A stretch of 64,000 nt of DNA from Pycnopodia helianthoides. Its lineage: Eukaryota; Echinodermata; Asteroidea; Forcipulatida; Asteriidae. Below are positions 36,701 through 48,524 of the stretch, one piece after another (the stretch's first letter is position 1; each line of letters begins with the position of its first letter). The notes below the pieces were generated by a model. The model saw only the letters and a program-made list of their open reading frames with translations, was not told the origin of the DNA and searched no databases. Location of the stretch: the NCBI GenBank assembly GCA_032158295.1, contig CM063249.1:6959195-7023194 (forward strand), in the 5' to 3' direction. The position numbers and the translations under genes are program-made.

Positions 36701-37928
36701 AGAGTGGAGGATGTCGAGGACCGCGATGTCTTCCCATGACCTCACCCAACGCACCAGCCTCTGTTTTGTCGCCAACTCTTGTTCCGGTACCGTGAGCCTC
36801 TGCATACACTATGTCTAAGGGGTGTACTCTGGCGTTATGGCAAGCACTCTTCACCAAATCAATTTGTGCTTCATAACTGGGGTTTGCAATTCCTGGAGTA
36901 CGTCCATCGTTACTGAGCGCACCCCCTCGTAAGACCGCGTAAATACGATCTCCGTCCTTCAGTGCGTCACTCAAGAGTTTCAGGACAACAACACCAGCCC
37001 CTTCGCTTCGGGAATAACCGTCAGCCGCTTGATCGAAACTTTTGCATTTCCCATCTCCTGAAAGCATTCCCGCCTGACAAAAGCCAATGGTAGCAGAAGG
37101 CATCAGCATTAAATTGACCCCACCAGCTAACGCAATAGGACACGACTTCTGTTTTAATGCCTCGCATGCTAAGTAGATCGAATAGAGAGAGGACGAACAA
37201 GCAGTGTCCACTGAGAAACTCGGCCCACGCAGATCGAACTCATAAGAGATACGGTTAGACACCATGCAAGAGTTAGTGCCAGAGTTGCTGTACTGGTTTA
37301 AGTTGTGGTACGGTGTACTTGCGAACAAACCATATTCCTGCGCCGTTACCCCCATGTACACACCAGTCTTGGATCCTCGCAAAGATGACGCAGGTATCCC
37401 GGCATTCTCCAGAGCCTCCCAAGTGACCTCAAGCAGCAGTCTCACTTGGGGGTCAAGATGAGCTGCCTCATCTGATACAAAAGAAGAAAATTAGAAGAAG
37501 AAAAAATATTATAGTGAGAGATGAAAACGTGTATTGCAAGTACTGAATGATGGAAGCCCATACAAGTATTGTGGACAGAGTGGAATTGAAGTTGAAATTT
37601 GTAGTGAATGTTGCTGTTTTTTTAGGGGAGGTTTTTTTTGGGGGGGGGGGGTGGTTATCATAGGACTACCTGGTGGCATCTTAAAAAACTGTCGGTCGAA
37701 CATGTATGGATCCTGCGAGATATATCCACCATTTTGGATGTACAATTTCCCCGCTGTTTTCTCTCCCGGACTCAGGAAGTAGCTGACGTCAAAACGGTCA
37801 GGTGGTGTCGGTGTTGTACAGTCTAGTCCTTCCGCCAACATCTTCCAGAATTGTTTGACGCTGTCGACTCCGTTGCCATAGCGACATCCGATGCCGACTA
37901 TGGCAATCTTTTGAATGTACTCCATCAT
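28206..37928 (-). CDS. animal type I polyketide synthase (four exons)
   Basis: Iterative type I PKS of the animal, FAS-like kind. By homology it condenses malonyl-CoA units on its carrier domain in the cytosol. Exons: 37928-37670, 37471-36000, 35625-35532, 33746-28206, all GT-AG with matching phases. Domains by residue: KS (Cys178 in DTACSSS; His in EAHGTGT and NLGHTEGAAG), AT (Ser640 in GHSVGE; NAFHS favours malonyl), DH (His967 in HVLQGAIVVP; Asp1142 in HPAFMDSILQ), degenerate ER (about 1500-1750), KR (TGGTSGFG near 1806; Tyr1952 and Asn in YCSAN), ACP (Ser2121 in LGLDSL), TE (Ser2271 in GHSMGS). Coding length is 7,366 nt, two short of 2,456 codons, because of two breaks in TE. The start is a Met-Met with an in-frame TAA 15 nt upstream; an acceptor-like CTAG between them allows a 5' UTR exon. 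In sea urchins, Pks1 makes pigment precursors and Pks2 serves the larval skeleton. I cannot tell which this matches. Confidence 0.9.
34335..35527. mobile_element. 1.19-kb element with perfect 32-bp TIRs in PKS intron 3
   Basis: The ends are identical 32-bp inverted repeats starting atatcgtcagcaatttcacg. Inside are two direct copies of about 547 bp (34346-34893, 34894-35439), each with several cttcgtgaaaacgcaa motifs and a gcgcgcgcgc patch. No transposase is present, so it is non-autonomous. Its right tip lies only four bases from exon 3, so bases +5 and +6 of the intron 3 donor come from the element. Confidence 0.85.
35532..35625 (-). CDS. PKS exon 3 (94-nt AT micro-exon)
   Basis: 31 codons plus one base, too short to stand out alone. 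It reads VMDTILKKCGAKWSL and on to NKINRT, then joins exon 4 as T-E-ISQPCLCAV. This is the expected AT stretch between the GMGTQW and GHSVGE motifs. The acceptor is ctattttag|gtg and the donor ggacag|gtacat. Its length (1 mod 3) is what the flanking phases require. Confidence 0.88.
36000..37471 (-). CDS. PKS exon 2 (KS core to AT start)
   Basis: 1,472 nt. Carries the whole KS active site (DTACSSS, EAHGTGT, GSVKSNLGHTEGAAG, GFGGANAN), the KS-AT linker and the AT opening motif VFVFTGMGTQWWGMA. The acceptor is tttgtatcag|at and the donor attaag|gtaaag, in phase 0. Intron 2 (35626-35999) contains TTTG and CTG simple repeats. Confidence 0.92.
37670..37928 (-). CDS. PKS exon 1 (KS N-terminus)
   Basis: 86 codons plus one base. 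Begins MMEYIQKIAIVGIGCRY, the first beta strand of the ketosynthase, and ends ...FDRQFFKMPP. The donor is ccaccag|gtagtc. Joined to exon 2 it gives KMPPDEAAHLDPQ, the usual KS segment before the LLLEVTWEALE helix, which fixes both splice sites. Intron 1 is 198 bp and contains a G-run. Confidence 0.9.
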
Positions 37929-38603
37929 GGAAGGACTAGGTTAATGTTGATCCATTCTGAACAAAATGATATACAGGAAACCATTGTTAAGATTGAGGCA
38001 GATGAACATTCACCTCTTGGAATCGATTTACACACTGTATTTAGGATATTTAAAACATAAATACATAAAATCAAATAAAATTGACACTAGAAATTCAGTT
38101 TTTGTGGCATCGCAAAACAATATGTTCGTGTTGCTGATTCATGAGTTCAGTTTTAGCATGTATGACCTCCTGATTCCTCTTGCATCATCATGTTGAGCTT
38201 TGTGAAAACGGGCATTTCGTGGCAAGTGTCATAACAATCGCTCAATTGAACACTTTGGAAAACACTGCTGGGGACACTGCATGTGTGACCTTGGTAAAAA
38301 AGTTTTTGAAAAAAGAGAGAAAGTTGTTTTGAAAAAAAAGCCCGCCGTTCCTGATTGGGTTCATTCAAATCTTTGGGAACCCAAGGTATATTGCAGGGGT
38401 TAAAAACATATTCTAGGGAATAAACAAGGTACTTAGGATGCGAATTAAAAGAACTGGGGGCAGTTTCTTCTCAACGAAGGGCTTTGCACTTTTCACACAG
38501 AGCATGTTAGTCTTGTTTGTAGCGGCCCCTCTTACTGACTTTAACGGGTCAGTGAGCTTGTCCAGTGAGCTAGACAATCATCAACCATGGTCGGTCCCAA
38601 CAA
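37929..38603. other. PKS upstream region
   Basis: 675 bp between the PKS start and the left end of the DNA transposon. It is AT-rich near the gene, with tttaaa and tattta motifs but no clear core promoter. Any 5' UTR exon of the PKS would lie here or beyond the transposon. Confidence 0.4.
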
Positions 38604-38780
38604 TTCGCGAGCGAAGTGTGACGTCATTTCCTGCCGAGGTCACTGGTACTTCCCTAACGATGGATCACGCTACCATGCATAGCAACTTGACCACTGCACA
38701 GCCCGCATGCATTGCGCTGCATTTATAGTACACAACGTGATTTTTCCATGCTCGATAATTGTAGTTAAAACTGATCAACG

Positions 38781-41427
38781 ATGGTTATGTGTTTTGCTGG
38801 TGACTGTAGTCACACAAATGAAAGTCATACTTGCAGTTTCTACCGGTTTCCGAATGAAAAAAACAAACAAACCGCCTACGATCTTTGGGAAGATTTGTGC
38901 AGGTAAGTTTTCCGTTTGTTCATGTAAAGAGTCACTACATACCGAAACATGCTCTTCTAATACCTGTAAAAATCGTTTCACAGAAAAGAGTAGTATCTAA
39001 AGAATAGCGTCCGGTGGCACATAATATATCAAGGTATTATAAAAATATATCATTTGTGGGTTATTCTTCTCTCAAAAGCTCAAACATGATGATAGAAAAA
39101 TGTAAACAAATGCCATCTTTCACGTAGAAATGCTTGTCTAAACGATGTGCGTGGTGATGCACTAGTGGAACCGTTCGTGAGCGTAAGGTGCGTTCTGATT
39201 GGCCGCTAGTGATCACTGCAGCTACGCTCGGCGAATCACAAGATGGCTTTCATAATATTGGCGTGAATATTATTATGGGCTACAATTTCTGTCATGTGTG
39301 AGGTGTAATCTCTGTGAATCGGGGTGCGCGTTCCGGTTTTTTTTTTACTTTGTTTTCATTATTGTATTTTTCGTAAAAAAAGAATGGCTTCATTAATGAT
39401 TGGAAAGTTTGTGTAAGATTCTTGCTACAGAGTACAAGTTCATTGTAGGCCTGATCTTTGTCTCAATGTTGCTGTACTCAACAAATAGATGATCAGATTA
39501 GACATTTCCATAAAATTAAAATTATTGTAGTTGTACATGAACTTTGTTTTCTTTTTTACTTATTTTGTTATTATTAATATTCATTTATTTTTGACAGACG
39601 AGGTGATGGTGCAAAACCCAAACCTCACACAAGACTATGCAGTTGCCACTTCAAAAATGGGATGCACAAGATCGGAAAGGACTACGTGACTCCATCAATT
39701 TTCCCTCGAAATGAAAAGAAAGTCATGCAGTTCGAGAGCCCAGAAAAGAGAAAGAAAAGGTAGGTACATTTGAAAAAAGTATTGATTTTATCAACATATT
39801 TACGTGTTAAAGCATGTAGATTATAAGTTTGATACAAAACCACCCGTAATCACATTTCATTCCACAAAAAAGATAGATTTCATCTTTACAAAAGGATATG
39901 TATTATAAAAAAAATCTAAAAGGATACGTGTTTATAAAAAAAAGCTTTAAGGATACGTTTTATTACAAAAATCTAAAAGGATAAGCGTTTATAAAAAATC
40001 TAAACGGATACGTTTTAATAAAAAAAATTCTAAAAGGATATGTGTTTATAAAAAAAATCTACAAGGATATGTTCTAAGAAAAACATCTAAAAGGATCGGG
40101 TTTATATAGAAAAATCTAAAAGGAAACTTGGGAGGATACCTTACATCCCTTTTCTGTATCTGCATCTTTACGTCGCAGATACCAATACTGGCATAAAATT
40201 TGTGTGCCTTAAGGTACTGGTGTTGCACAGGTGACAACAATTTGGGGGCTAATTTCAGTTTTTTCTTTCTGATACTATTTGATATATAGAAAGCGTCGGC
40301 TGTCATATCCAGAAAGATCAACTCCAAGACCAGCGAAACACACGCCTTCTTCGTCACCTCTACTGCCTGCATCTGTGTCTTCAACACCAGACTCTGCACT
40401 CAGGGCTTCGAGCTCTGGTACATATCAGGATACATTAGAGCTGGTCATTCTCAAGACAGAAAATATGAGACTTGCCGATGAAGTGAAAAGTCTCAGGAAA
40501 CAAATCTCCAGTCAACGCTTTTCATATGCCACATTGAGAGAACACAAAGATTACGAAAAACTTGTGAAACATTTTACTGGACTCAACCCTGTTGCCTTTA
40601 TGGCTCTTTATGCTCTATGTAATAGATTTGACATAACATATTATTACGGTTGGAATGTTGTTGCCATATCAAGAGAAGACCAGTTGTTTTTAACTTTAAT
40701 GAAATTAAGGCTTAATCTTTCTCTTATTGATTTAGGTATTAGATTTAATGCAAGTGACCGCACTGTCTCAAACATTGTTTATACATGGATTCATGTACTG
40801 CATGAGGTCTTGTTCAAAGGCATGATGGGGAATGGGATGCCATCTGTGGCAAAAAATCATCTTTGTCTACCGGGTTCTTTCCACAATTTCTCCAACTGCA
40901 GGGTTGTACTTGACTGTACAGAGTTTCAGTGTGCACAAGTTAGAGATGACATGGGAGTACAGAAGGAAACTTTCTCAAATTATAAGAGCAGGAACACCTT
41001 CAAAGCGCTCATAGGGGTTGCACCAAATGGTGTTATCACGTACATTTCAGATCTTTACCCAGGATCAAAGTCTGACAAGGCTATTGTTCAGCACTGTGGC
41101 ATACTAGACGACCTTGTTCCCGGGGATCTTGTCCTTGCAGATAAAGGTTTCTTAATACATGACATTATGCCCCAAGGTGTTTCAGTCAACTTGCCACCCT
41201 TTTTAAGCACACCTCAGTTCACAGAAACTGAAGCCAAATTCACTGTGAAGATAGCCAAGGCAAGGATACATGTTGAGAGGGCTATTGGCAAAATTAAGGA
41301 TTATTCCATCCTGACATTTATAGATGGAAATTTTAGACCAATTTCAAGCTTGATATTAAAGGTCTGTTCAGCGCTTGTCAATTTGCAAAGCCCAATTCTG
41401 TCTGAAACAGCACCTAACCTTGACTGA
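38781..41427 (+). CDS. THAP-DDE transposase (three exons)
   Basis: Transposase of the IS5/Harbinger-like DDE_4 class. Exons 38781-38902, 39598-39759 and 40290-41427 have GT-AG borders and consistent phases and give 473 residues. The N-terminal THAP zinc finger is split by intron 1: Cys4 and Cys9 lie in exon 1 and the LCSCHF pair (Cys55, His58) in exon 2. A short coiled coil (LKTENMRLADEVKSL) follows, then a helix-turn-helix (LSLIDLGIRFNASDRTVSNI). The DDE core reads VVLDCTEFQ, LVLADKGF and HVERAIGKIK, so all three acidic residues are present. No stop or frame break interrupts it, so this copy may still be active or serve others in trans. Confidence 0.88.
39890..40135. repeat. 29-bp minisatellite in transposase intron 2
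   Basis: Eight or nine decayed units of aaaaggatacgtgtttataa followed by an A-run and tct, in the intron between transposase exons 2 and 3. Confidence 0.75.
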
Positions 41428-42166
41428 ACACAAAGTTTTGAATCTTTGATGTTTGCCTAGTTTTGTCAAGTTTGTGACGAGGCATGTTAAACTACAAATA
41501 CAGAAGATGGACAAGAAGATCCATTTAATATTTGAAGTCAAAAGTTGAAAATCTAATCCCATATTTGATTTTGAATTTAAATGTTGATAAGAAAGTGATT
41601 TTGAAGTACAACACTAGTTTCATCTCAAAATGTTAAAAGCTAAAATACATGTATCAGTAAACAATTAAAAATTGGCAAGGAGGCAGTTTAAATTAGATAC
41701 AAAAAATTTGGCTTTTATTGACATCAATATTTAAATAAGATAGAAAGAGTTTGGCATTTATTGATATCAATATTTATTTAAATAAGATACTCGTCTAAAA
41801 CATATTTGTACCAGCTGAGTAGTTTGCAATAGAAGCCCAGACTATTAATGTTATTTAAGCATGACAATAAATAACTAATCATAAATGTACTACATTGTAT
41901 AAGTTTTACTTTCATGCCTGATGTTTCATCCTTAGCAGAGTCTTTCCTGAGGCTGTAAATCTATAAATTTGGCTTGGCACTGTTGAAAAATTATGCATTG
42001 ACTGAATTCTACAATTGTATTAAAAAGTCTGAACAAATACAATTTTGAAATCATTTGTTTAGTGTGACTTATTTAATTGTTTAAACAGTACTCCTGTTAC
42101 AAATGTTCATGTATTGCTTCGTTCGAATTAAGACTCTTGATGAACATGTACTCCACATGCTCACAA
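41428..42166. other. spacer between the convergent transposon genes
   Basis: AT-rich, presumably the 3' UTRs of the two convergent transposon genes. A short direct repeat (ggcttttattgacatcaata / ggcatttattgatatcaata) is at 41709-41775. No further coding signal. Confidence 0.45.
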
Positions 42167-43013
42167 TTATAAAAACATGAAAAAAGTTAAGAAAATGCAG
42201 ATCACTGTTCTGCAATCACTGTCAAAAATATTTGTTGTGTAGAAGTCGATCAACTTGGGAATATTAACTGCCCATCCATCGTCCTTTGGTATGTCAATTA
42301 TCTTGGGCTGTTCAATAGGGCTCCATACAACAAAATGACAAAGCTGTCTGTTTGATAGTGCGAGTTGCCCTTGGACTTGGTGGTAGTACCGTTTTGCTTG
42401 ATTTGTGTTCGATAGACCTAGTGAACCATCAGGCTTTGTTGATAAGAAAAAATCATGGTGCTCTGAGTATTTGCCTCCATGGTCGACTTTGACAGACGAC
42501 CACTCGTAGGTTTTGCTTGTCAGCATGCATACGCATTGCCACTGATGGCCGTATTAATACCCGACCGTGAATGATGCGCCGGCCATCTGGGGGAGATCTA
42601 CATCGGAAGCCGTCGTCAACGGACAAACATGGAAAGAGTTTGTATTTCCTTAAAATTTACGTTTCGGCTCGAACTAAAGCATTCTTGTTTTGCTAAACCT
42701 GAGGCAGAAAAACCAAAATGCACCCAAGTACGATCCACTAACAATTAATAAACGTAACATAAATGAAACGACCATCGAAAAATATGTACAAAACACGTTC
42801 GTTAGCGATTTCTTTTTTTTAAACGAAGGTACTTACCTCTACTTTGTAGTTCTTGTTTCGCTGACTAGCTTGAACACTTCCAAGGAATTGCCCTGTTGTA
42901 TTGTCGAAATGAAACTTCACCAGATGATTGGATTTTAGGGCAATTTCACCACGACGAATCGCTTTGGGATAATCAGCAAAAAAAACTACCATACCGTAAT
43001 GCGTCGCCGCCAT
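42167..43013 (-). pseudogene. YqaJ-type nuclease gene, internally deleted
   Basis: Second gene of the ISL2EU-like element. The first exon, 43013-42837, starts MAATHYGMVVFFADYPKAI and ends KNYKVE at a perfect donor (gag|gtaagt). The sequence GSVQASQRNKNYKVE resembles the segment before a SWIM zinc finger in such proteins. The last exon, about 42541-42167, contains YYHQVQGQLALSNRQLCHFV, the C-terminal motif of the lambda-exonuclease-like YqaJ fold. Only 295 bp separate them, with no room for the SWIM finger or the N-terminal half of the nuclease, so the middle is lost. Confidence 0.65.
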
Positions 43014-43144
43014 GTTTCTCGGCGTGTGTGTGTGTGTATGACATGTGGATCTTGGATCCCACAAACAGGTCGCACAGCGCGTGATCCGGTCGTTATGGAA
43101 ACGCCCTGAGGTCACCTCAATGACGTCACCACTTCGCTCGCGAT

Positions 43145-43199
43145 ACCTGAGGCATATAACCAACACGACGTATGAAGCTAAACCACGAATGGTTGTTAT
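43145..43199 (-). repeat. inverted end sequence, left partner
   Basis: Reads catataaccaacacgacgta, then tgaagctaaaccacgaatgg. Its inverted partner is at 50958-51012, 7.9 kb away. It abuts the right end of the ISL2EU-like element. Confidence 0.65.
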
Positions 43200-46100
43200 T
43201 AAAATGCGCATGCGCAAAGCTTTGCTAGTCTTCTGCAGTCGTATGTTGTGTTTATTTTTGAGCAAATACTATTTACTGTATTAAGCTAATTAACTTCCAA
43301 CCCAGTCATATTCTGTCATGTAAATGCTTTGGGGTAATTATTAAGCGGTTTAGTAAACTGTTTGTACGGTTGGGTCACTCCTGGAGGTTTTTCACCCTGT
43401 GCTTGCATTATTTCCCATTTATAAACAGTGTGATTTAAATAATCTGAGGTGGGTTGACATTACTAATGAATATGCATTTTTGCGGAAGTTGAACGCAGTG
43501 TTTTGCATCTCTATTTTTTAACACGAGAGGGCGCTAAACCTATCTGGGTGCACCACACTATTAACTCCCACAGCAACCAATCAATGCTAAATTGTTTGCT
43601 AAAATAATATTCAAAAATACTCAAAAAATATTTCAAAGTCTCTCAGCCTCTTGAAAACCAATCATAAACTTGTGGCAGTCAGCCGTTTGGAATTTTTGCT
43701 AATTACCCCAGAAAAAACACCCCCGAATGTGTGCTTTTTCCCAAACCGACTTGCTGCCAGTTTTCATGAGGCACTCCTCCACAGAAACACAGAACCCCAG
43801 GTTGTGATATATTCTTACAATTACACAATCTATTAATTGCATGACCCCCAAAACGTTACAATTCAAAAGTAACTGTGGGTTTACAAATTATGATAATCAG
43901 CTAGCGCATGAATTGTTGCCTATTTAGTGTGGTGCACCCCTCTGAACTATGGGGCTTCATCTTTCGTCACCACTGGGCTACTGCAGATATTATATCACAG
44001 ACAAGTAATTTGTTTTAATATTTTTTTAAGAAGACAACAATAATAACAAGAAACAAATACTGCTAACAAAAACACGACATATTCAGCAATTTTTAATCTT
44101 TTGGTCCGCTCTGGCCACGCCCTTCTATGCTCATTTTTTTTATATAATTATTTTTTGCTTGAACCCGAGCAAGTTCAAAATGGGAAAAATACTTTTTATA
44201 CCGAACCTACTTTTTAGATGTTGGGGCTTCGAAGAGAGGGAGAGGACATACAATCATAGTTAGACTTATATATCTCAGAATTATGAGTTAGCATTAATCA
44301 TAACTATGAAATACCGGTATATCTCATATTATGATCTACAACAGTGATTGTTACTTGTGCCAATTAACTCATATTTATATGCAAGATAATAAGTCGTAAC
44401 ATACTGTAAAACTATGCCATAATTGTGAGATATCGGTCATAATGATTATTACGTTCAATTAAATTTTCTTTCTCTTTCAATGTCCATTTGGCGCATCCGG
44501 TAGAAACAACAAACAAAGCAAAACAAATCGAAAACACAGTTTTCGCTCAATGCACTAAGTCATTATTTTGTTAAAATGAAACAATATTTGTAGACCTACA
44601 GTTTATCTCTAGTAAATAATAAAATGTCATGTCCAGGCAACAACTCAACTGCGACTTTTGCAGGACTGCCACTTCAGTGTGACCATCTTTGACGATTTGT
44701 CTCGTAGTATCTCAAATGGTAGTTGACTGAAGGAATAGGCCGGTCTACAAAATTATTTAAATCAACTTTCGATACTATCACAATGACGAAAAGATTATGC
44801 ATTTTCACGTTGATGAGTTTTATTGTTTTAAGAGTCTTATAATTTGTAGGTTAATGTATACAACATCGATTAAAAAGAAAAGAATGATTTGGATTGTTTT
44901 ACAATTATTTTTTACTGTAGTGTCATAATACCAATGAAGATAGGGCATACTACATTTGGCTAGTTTAAATCCATTTACTATTGTTTTGAATGTTTGTGAC
45001 TGAAAACTTGTTACAAGTTGTTTGTGAAGCAATTTAATTGAAATCACGCAACTATTTACCGCCATCGCACCCGTCAGTTTGTTCTTTTTACAATAATTCT
45101 TACCGATCCATGGCTTTATATGGATGATAACTTGTATAGTTTTTAAAATTTAAAGTTTTCAACAAATGCAGAAAAGCTTAATAAGTTATATATCACGGTT
45201 GAAGGAATTTTTTAGGCTTTCTTCTTTTTTATGTCTTTGCAGAAGTTGCATTTTCCATCCCCAACCTGGCAAACGGAACAAAAATCTAATATTAAACATC
45301 AAAATATATACGGGCACAAAATAATACGCGTGGAAGCACGTTCTCCAATGGTTTTCATCAAAGTTTGTATCACAACTTAGACGTGATTATGACCAATTAA
45401 TGTCCATGGCCAAATTTATTCAAAATTGTAAAACATAGGGTGTCATTACGCTCCACACTCTTCCCGATCTCATGCAGAATACATATATTGAGAACGGATG
45501 CCCAATAATTATTTACAATAAATCCCGTCCGACGTACGGTTAATTCTAGAACCAATTTGAAATTGGAAAACACCTTTTTAATTAAAAACCAAAAGGTGCA
45601 TCTTACAAATGTACGGAGGCGAACAGAATGAACCACATCTCCATATTCACAAATTGCCAACAGACTATTGTTGAGTCAATTATATTGAAGCAGAATGAAT
45701 GCACAATACAATATGATTTGCAACCTGGTTTGTGGCTTGTATTTTGAAGAACACATAATAAACAAACCCAATTTTGTTTAAAAGGCTTTGAGAATTGAAA
45801 ACAAAATTAAAAACGCACGATCCGTTTTCGTCTTGATCTTGTATGTTTTTCACCAGGACCATCGCAATAGCATGTAAAAACGACTGCATCGGATGCCATC
45901 TTGAATGTCGCACTAATTTGATCAAGTTGTTATTAATTCCCCCCCCCCCCCCATAGCCTAACCTATCAATCATCAGAAATAATTGAAAACTCGATGTACC
46001 GGGTATACAAAAACGGCTACCATAGAAAGATTATTGCCCATTTTCATGAAAACCACAATAAGTGTTCTGTGTGCTAGGCGTTTATGCGGAGGTCCCTCAC

Positions 46101-46416
46101 CCTTCCAACAACCAGTTGACTTTATTCGAGGTCTATATAAAACAAACAACAATACACTGTACATGGAGATCAATTAGGCAAAAATTTGTATTGGAAAATG
46201 TCATTCATAACTTTTATTGCAAGTTATCTCCTTCCTCCACCGTTGACAATAATCTTTGCCCAAGAAACTTAACTCTAGAATGTAAATATGAAATGAAGAT
46301 AAACACATAAAGCAGTTGAAACTATTACTGCATTCGGTGCATCTTTTTGCACAATCTTTATTTCTTTAATGATAGGCAAGTACTGTCTTATTCCATTATT
46401 GTTTCAATAAACATTG
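43200..46416. other. gene-free stretch
   Basis: No exon or structured repeat that I can support. A C-run lies at 45940-45952. Confidence 0.45.
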
Positions 46417-46822
46417 TTAAAGGAACATTACAGAACCTGTTTTTGCTAACAAAACAGTTGCTGGCAGTGTAAGCACTTTATGTAATCCACCATATACATA
46501 ATCTGACAAACCTGTAGAAGTTTGAGATCGATCGGCCATCTGGGTCACGAGAAAAAAGTGAAAAACAAATCAACATTTGCATGAAATCATATAGATTCAA
46601 CAAATGAATAAAACGCTCACTGAGCGATAAACTCCAAACGGAAATTTAGTTTATTCATTTCTCATCAAATATGGCATTTCAGACAGAAATATTTCAAGAG
46701 ATGTTTTCTACTATCATCATCATTAGACCGTGTAAGTTTTATGTAAATCTGTGATCAAAAAGTACAAGTAAAAAAGTATTTTACAAGTTTTTTTTCTTAC
46801 CAATTCTGTAATGTTCCTTTAA
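46417..46822. mobile_element. TTAA MITE (family 2), copy 2
   Basis: 406 bp with the same TTAAAGGAACATTACAGA tips as 22351-22743 but inverted relative to it. The landmarks ctggcagtgtaagcac, gatcggccatctgggtcacg and atgatgatagtag (reverse-complemented) are in the matching order. Confidence 0.9.
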
Positions 46823-47305
46823 GTTGCAGTTGGAAATATATTGTACAAAGGTTTTGAATAATGCAAAGTAGCAATAGAGTTGTAGTTGTTTTCATTTTAA
46901 TTACTATTTCTGTAATGTGGAATTTTGATAATGAGGATTATAAAACCATACTATATTTATGATCAATCTTTGATGATGAGTTGTTTTATTTGTTACTTAC
47001 AAGTAATTTACAAAATTGAATGTGGTACCCAATCTCCATAGATGCAATGTTTACATCTAACTTTTTTTTAAAGATCCAAAATACTTACATCATAAAAGTA
47101 TGGAACTTTAACCTAAAATTTAGAAATAATGTGAGTACATTTGTACATTTTGTCTTGGCAATGATACATAACACACATTGTCCGTGTCCAACTTGTACAA
47201 CAGAAAAAAAATTGCTCCTTGGATTTAGGAAGATTCAAGTGAATAATACTACAGAGACTGCTCGGTATCTTTAAATTATCTTTAAAAACAACCTTGCTTT
47301 TTAAT
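46823..47305. other. gene-free stretch
   Basis: No supported feature. Confidence 0.4.
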
Positions 47306-47467
47306 TAATTTATTTTCCACAAATAAAAAACGATAATGCCACCCAAACTTGTCTTGAGCCACTTGAGAACTTTGATGCTTTGGAGGGACGAATTCATCTG
47401 CTCTGCAACTTGGCTACTTATGGCCTTGTATCTTGAGCACCCATCTGTTTGTATCCAATGGAACAGG
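47306..47467 (-). pseudogene. possible KDZ-type transposase exon
   Basis: An acceptor-like ttctttcatcag precedes an open stretch reading LFHWIQTDGCSRYKAISSQV, then AEQMNSSLQSIKVLKWL, then a stop. The pattern FHW..(D/H)GCS.(R)Y followed by (I/N)SQV.EQ.NS.LQ.I recalls large multi-exon transposase-like proteins (KDZ group) common in invertebrate genomes. No other exon of such a gene is recognisable nearby, so this is at best a fragment. Confidence 0.35.
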
Positions 47468-48524
47468 CTGATGAAAGAAAACAAAACAGAAATACATAGT
47501 TAGTTGAAATCAATCAAATCATCTAGAAAATATGAAATGAAAGTGGATGTGGGAAATTATTTGGGGCAGGGTAACACAAGTATACCAGAAGACACATTCA
47601 TTTCCCCAAGTATTTATTTTCACTAAAGAAAAAACAACTGTTAACAAAATTATTGTTGGTATAACCAAGCGGTCCTTAAGTGCCTGTAAACTTGCCTCAA
47701 AGTTGGTAGTTGTAATTTTCTTGTTAAGCTGTTTCATGATACAGATCTATTTGTTCATGAATGTATGTCTTGTTTTTTCATCAGGTTTTTAGTTGAATTT
47801 GTATTAAAAATTGAATTTAGGCAAGTACTCACCATGGAAACAAAAATCTCAAAATACTCCAGGCATCATTCGCATATGTTTAGAATTCTTCCTGCAACTG
47901 GCCCCTGTGCTCTTTTAGCTGTCCATTGCATAATTTTTTCTCTGAAAAAGTTGACAGCTCAAAATGGGGCTACTGCCAGCCAAAGCATCCCACGAAAGAT
48001 AGAACACATCGTCAAGCCCTTCCTCAGACTCAACCAGGTCAGCTACTAAAGGACACTGTGAACAAAATAAATGGAAGAATAGTCAAGACAAAAAACAACT
48101 ACATACACAATGGAGGTTTCATACATGTAGGTGTGGTTTATCTAGATGATCAAAGGATCAGACCTGAAGCTGACACTGATGATCAATGTGTTGTTGTCAC
48201 TAATGTCAGTTAATGGGCAACGCGCTTAGACAAGACAAGTGAATGAGCAACACTCTTTATTTTCTACACTTTAATCCCGTTCTAAAAGTATTGTTCTAAA
48301 AGCATTGTATATAACATACTTCTTCTCATCTTCCATTGTATAGACCAACCTAAAATAACCCAAACTAACCAGTGTCTCTAGCTTTGCTAGTAAGTTTTCC
48401 TGTTGTCTGTTCTGGGCATTTTTTTCTGTAATCTTTTTAATCTTTTCCCAATAGTTTCTGTCACTCCAGTACGCTTGCATTGATTGTGTTGCATTCTTTT
48501 AACCTCTGAGAATGACTCTGAGAA
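47468..48524. other. mostly gene-free, one weak open frame
   Basis: A plus-strand frame at 47926-48213 (95 codons) ends TDDQCVVVTNVS, has ordinary composition and is preceded by gttgac- and cag-rich sequence. It could be a terminal exon, but I recognise no family. Nothing else is supported. Confidence 0.3.

Larger units (their letters stand above)
38604..43144. mobile_element. ISL2EU-like DNA transposon
   Basis: The ends are imperfect inverted repeats of about 65 bp. Both start tcgcgagcgaagtg, go on to tgacgtcatt and include ggatcacgc. Inside are a THAP/DDE transposase on the plus strand and a YqaJ-type nuclease remnant on the minus strand, arranged to converge. A THAP transposase paired with a YqaJ protein is the hallmark of ISL2EU (IS4EU) elements. 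I could not settle a target-site duplication. Confidence 0.75.
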
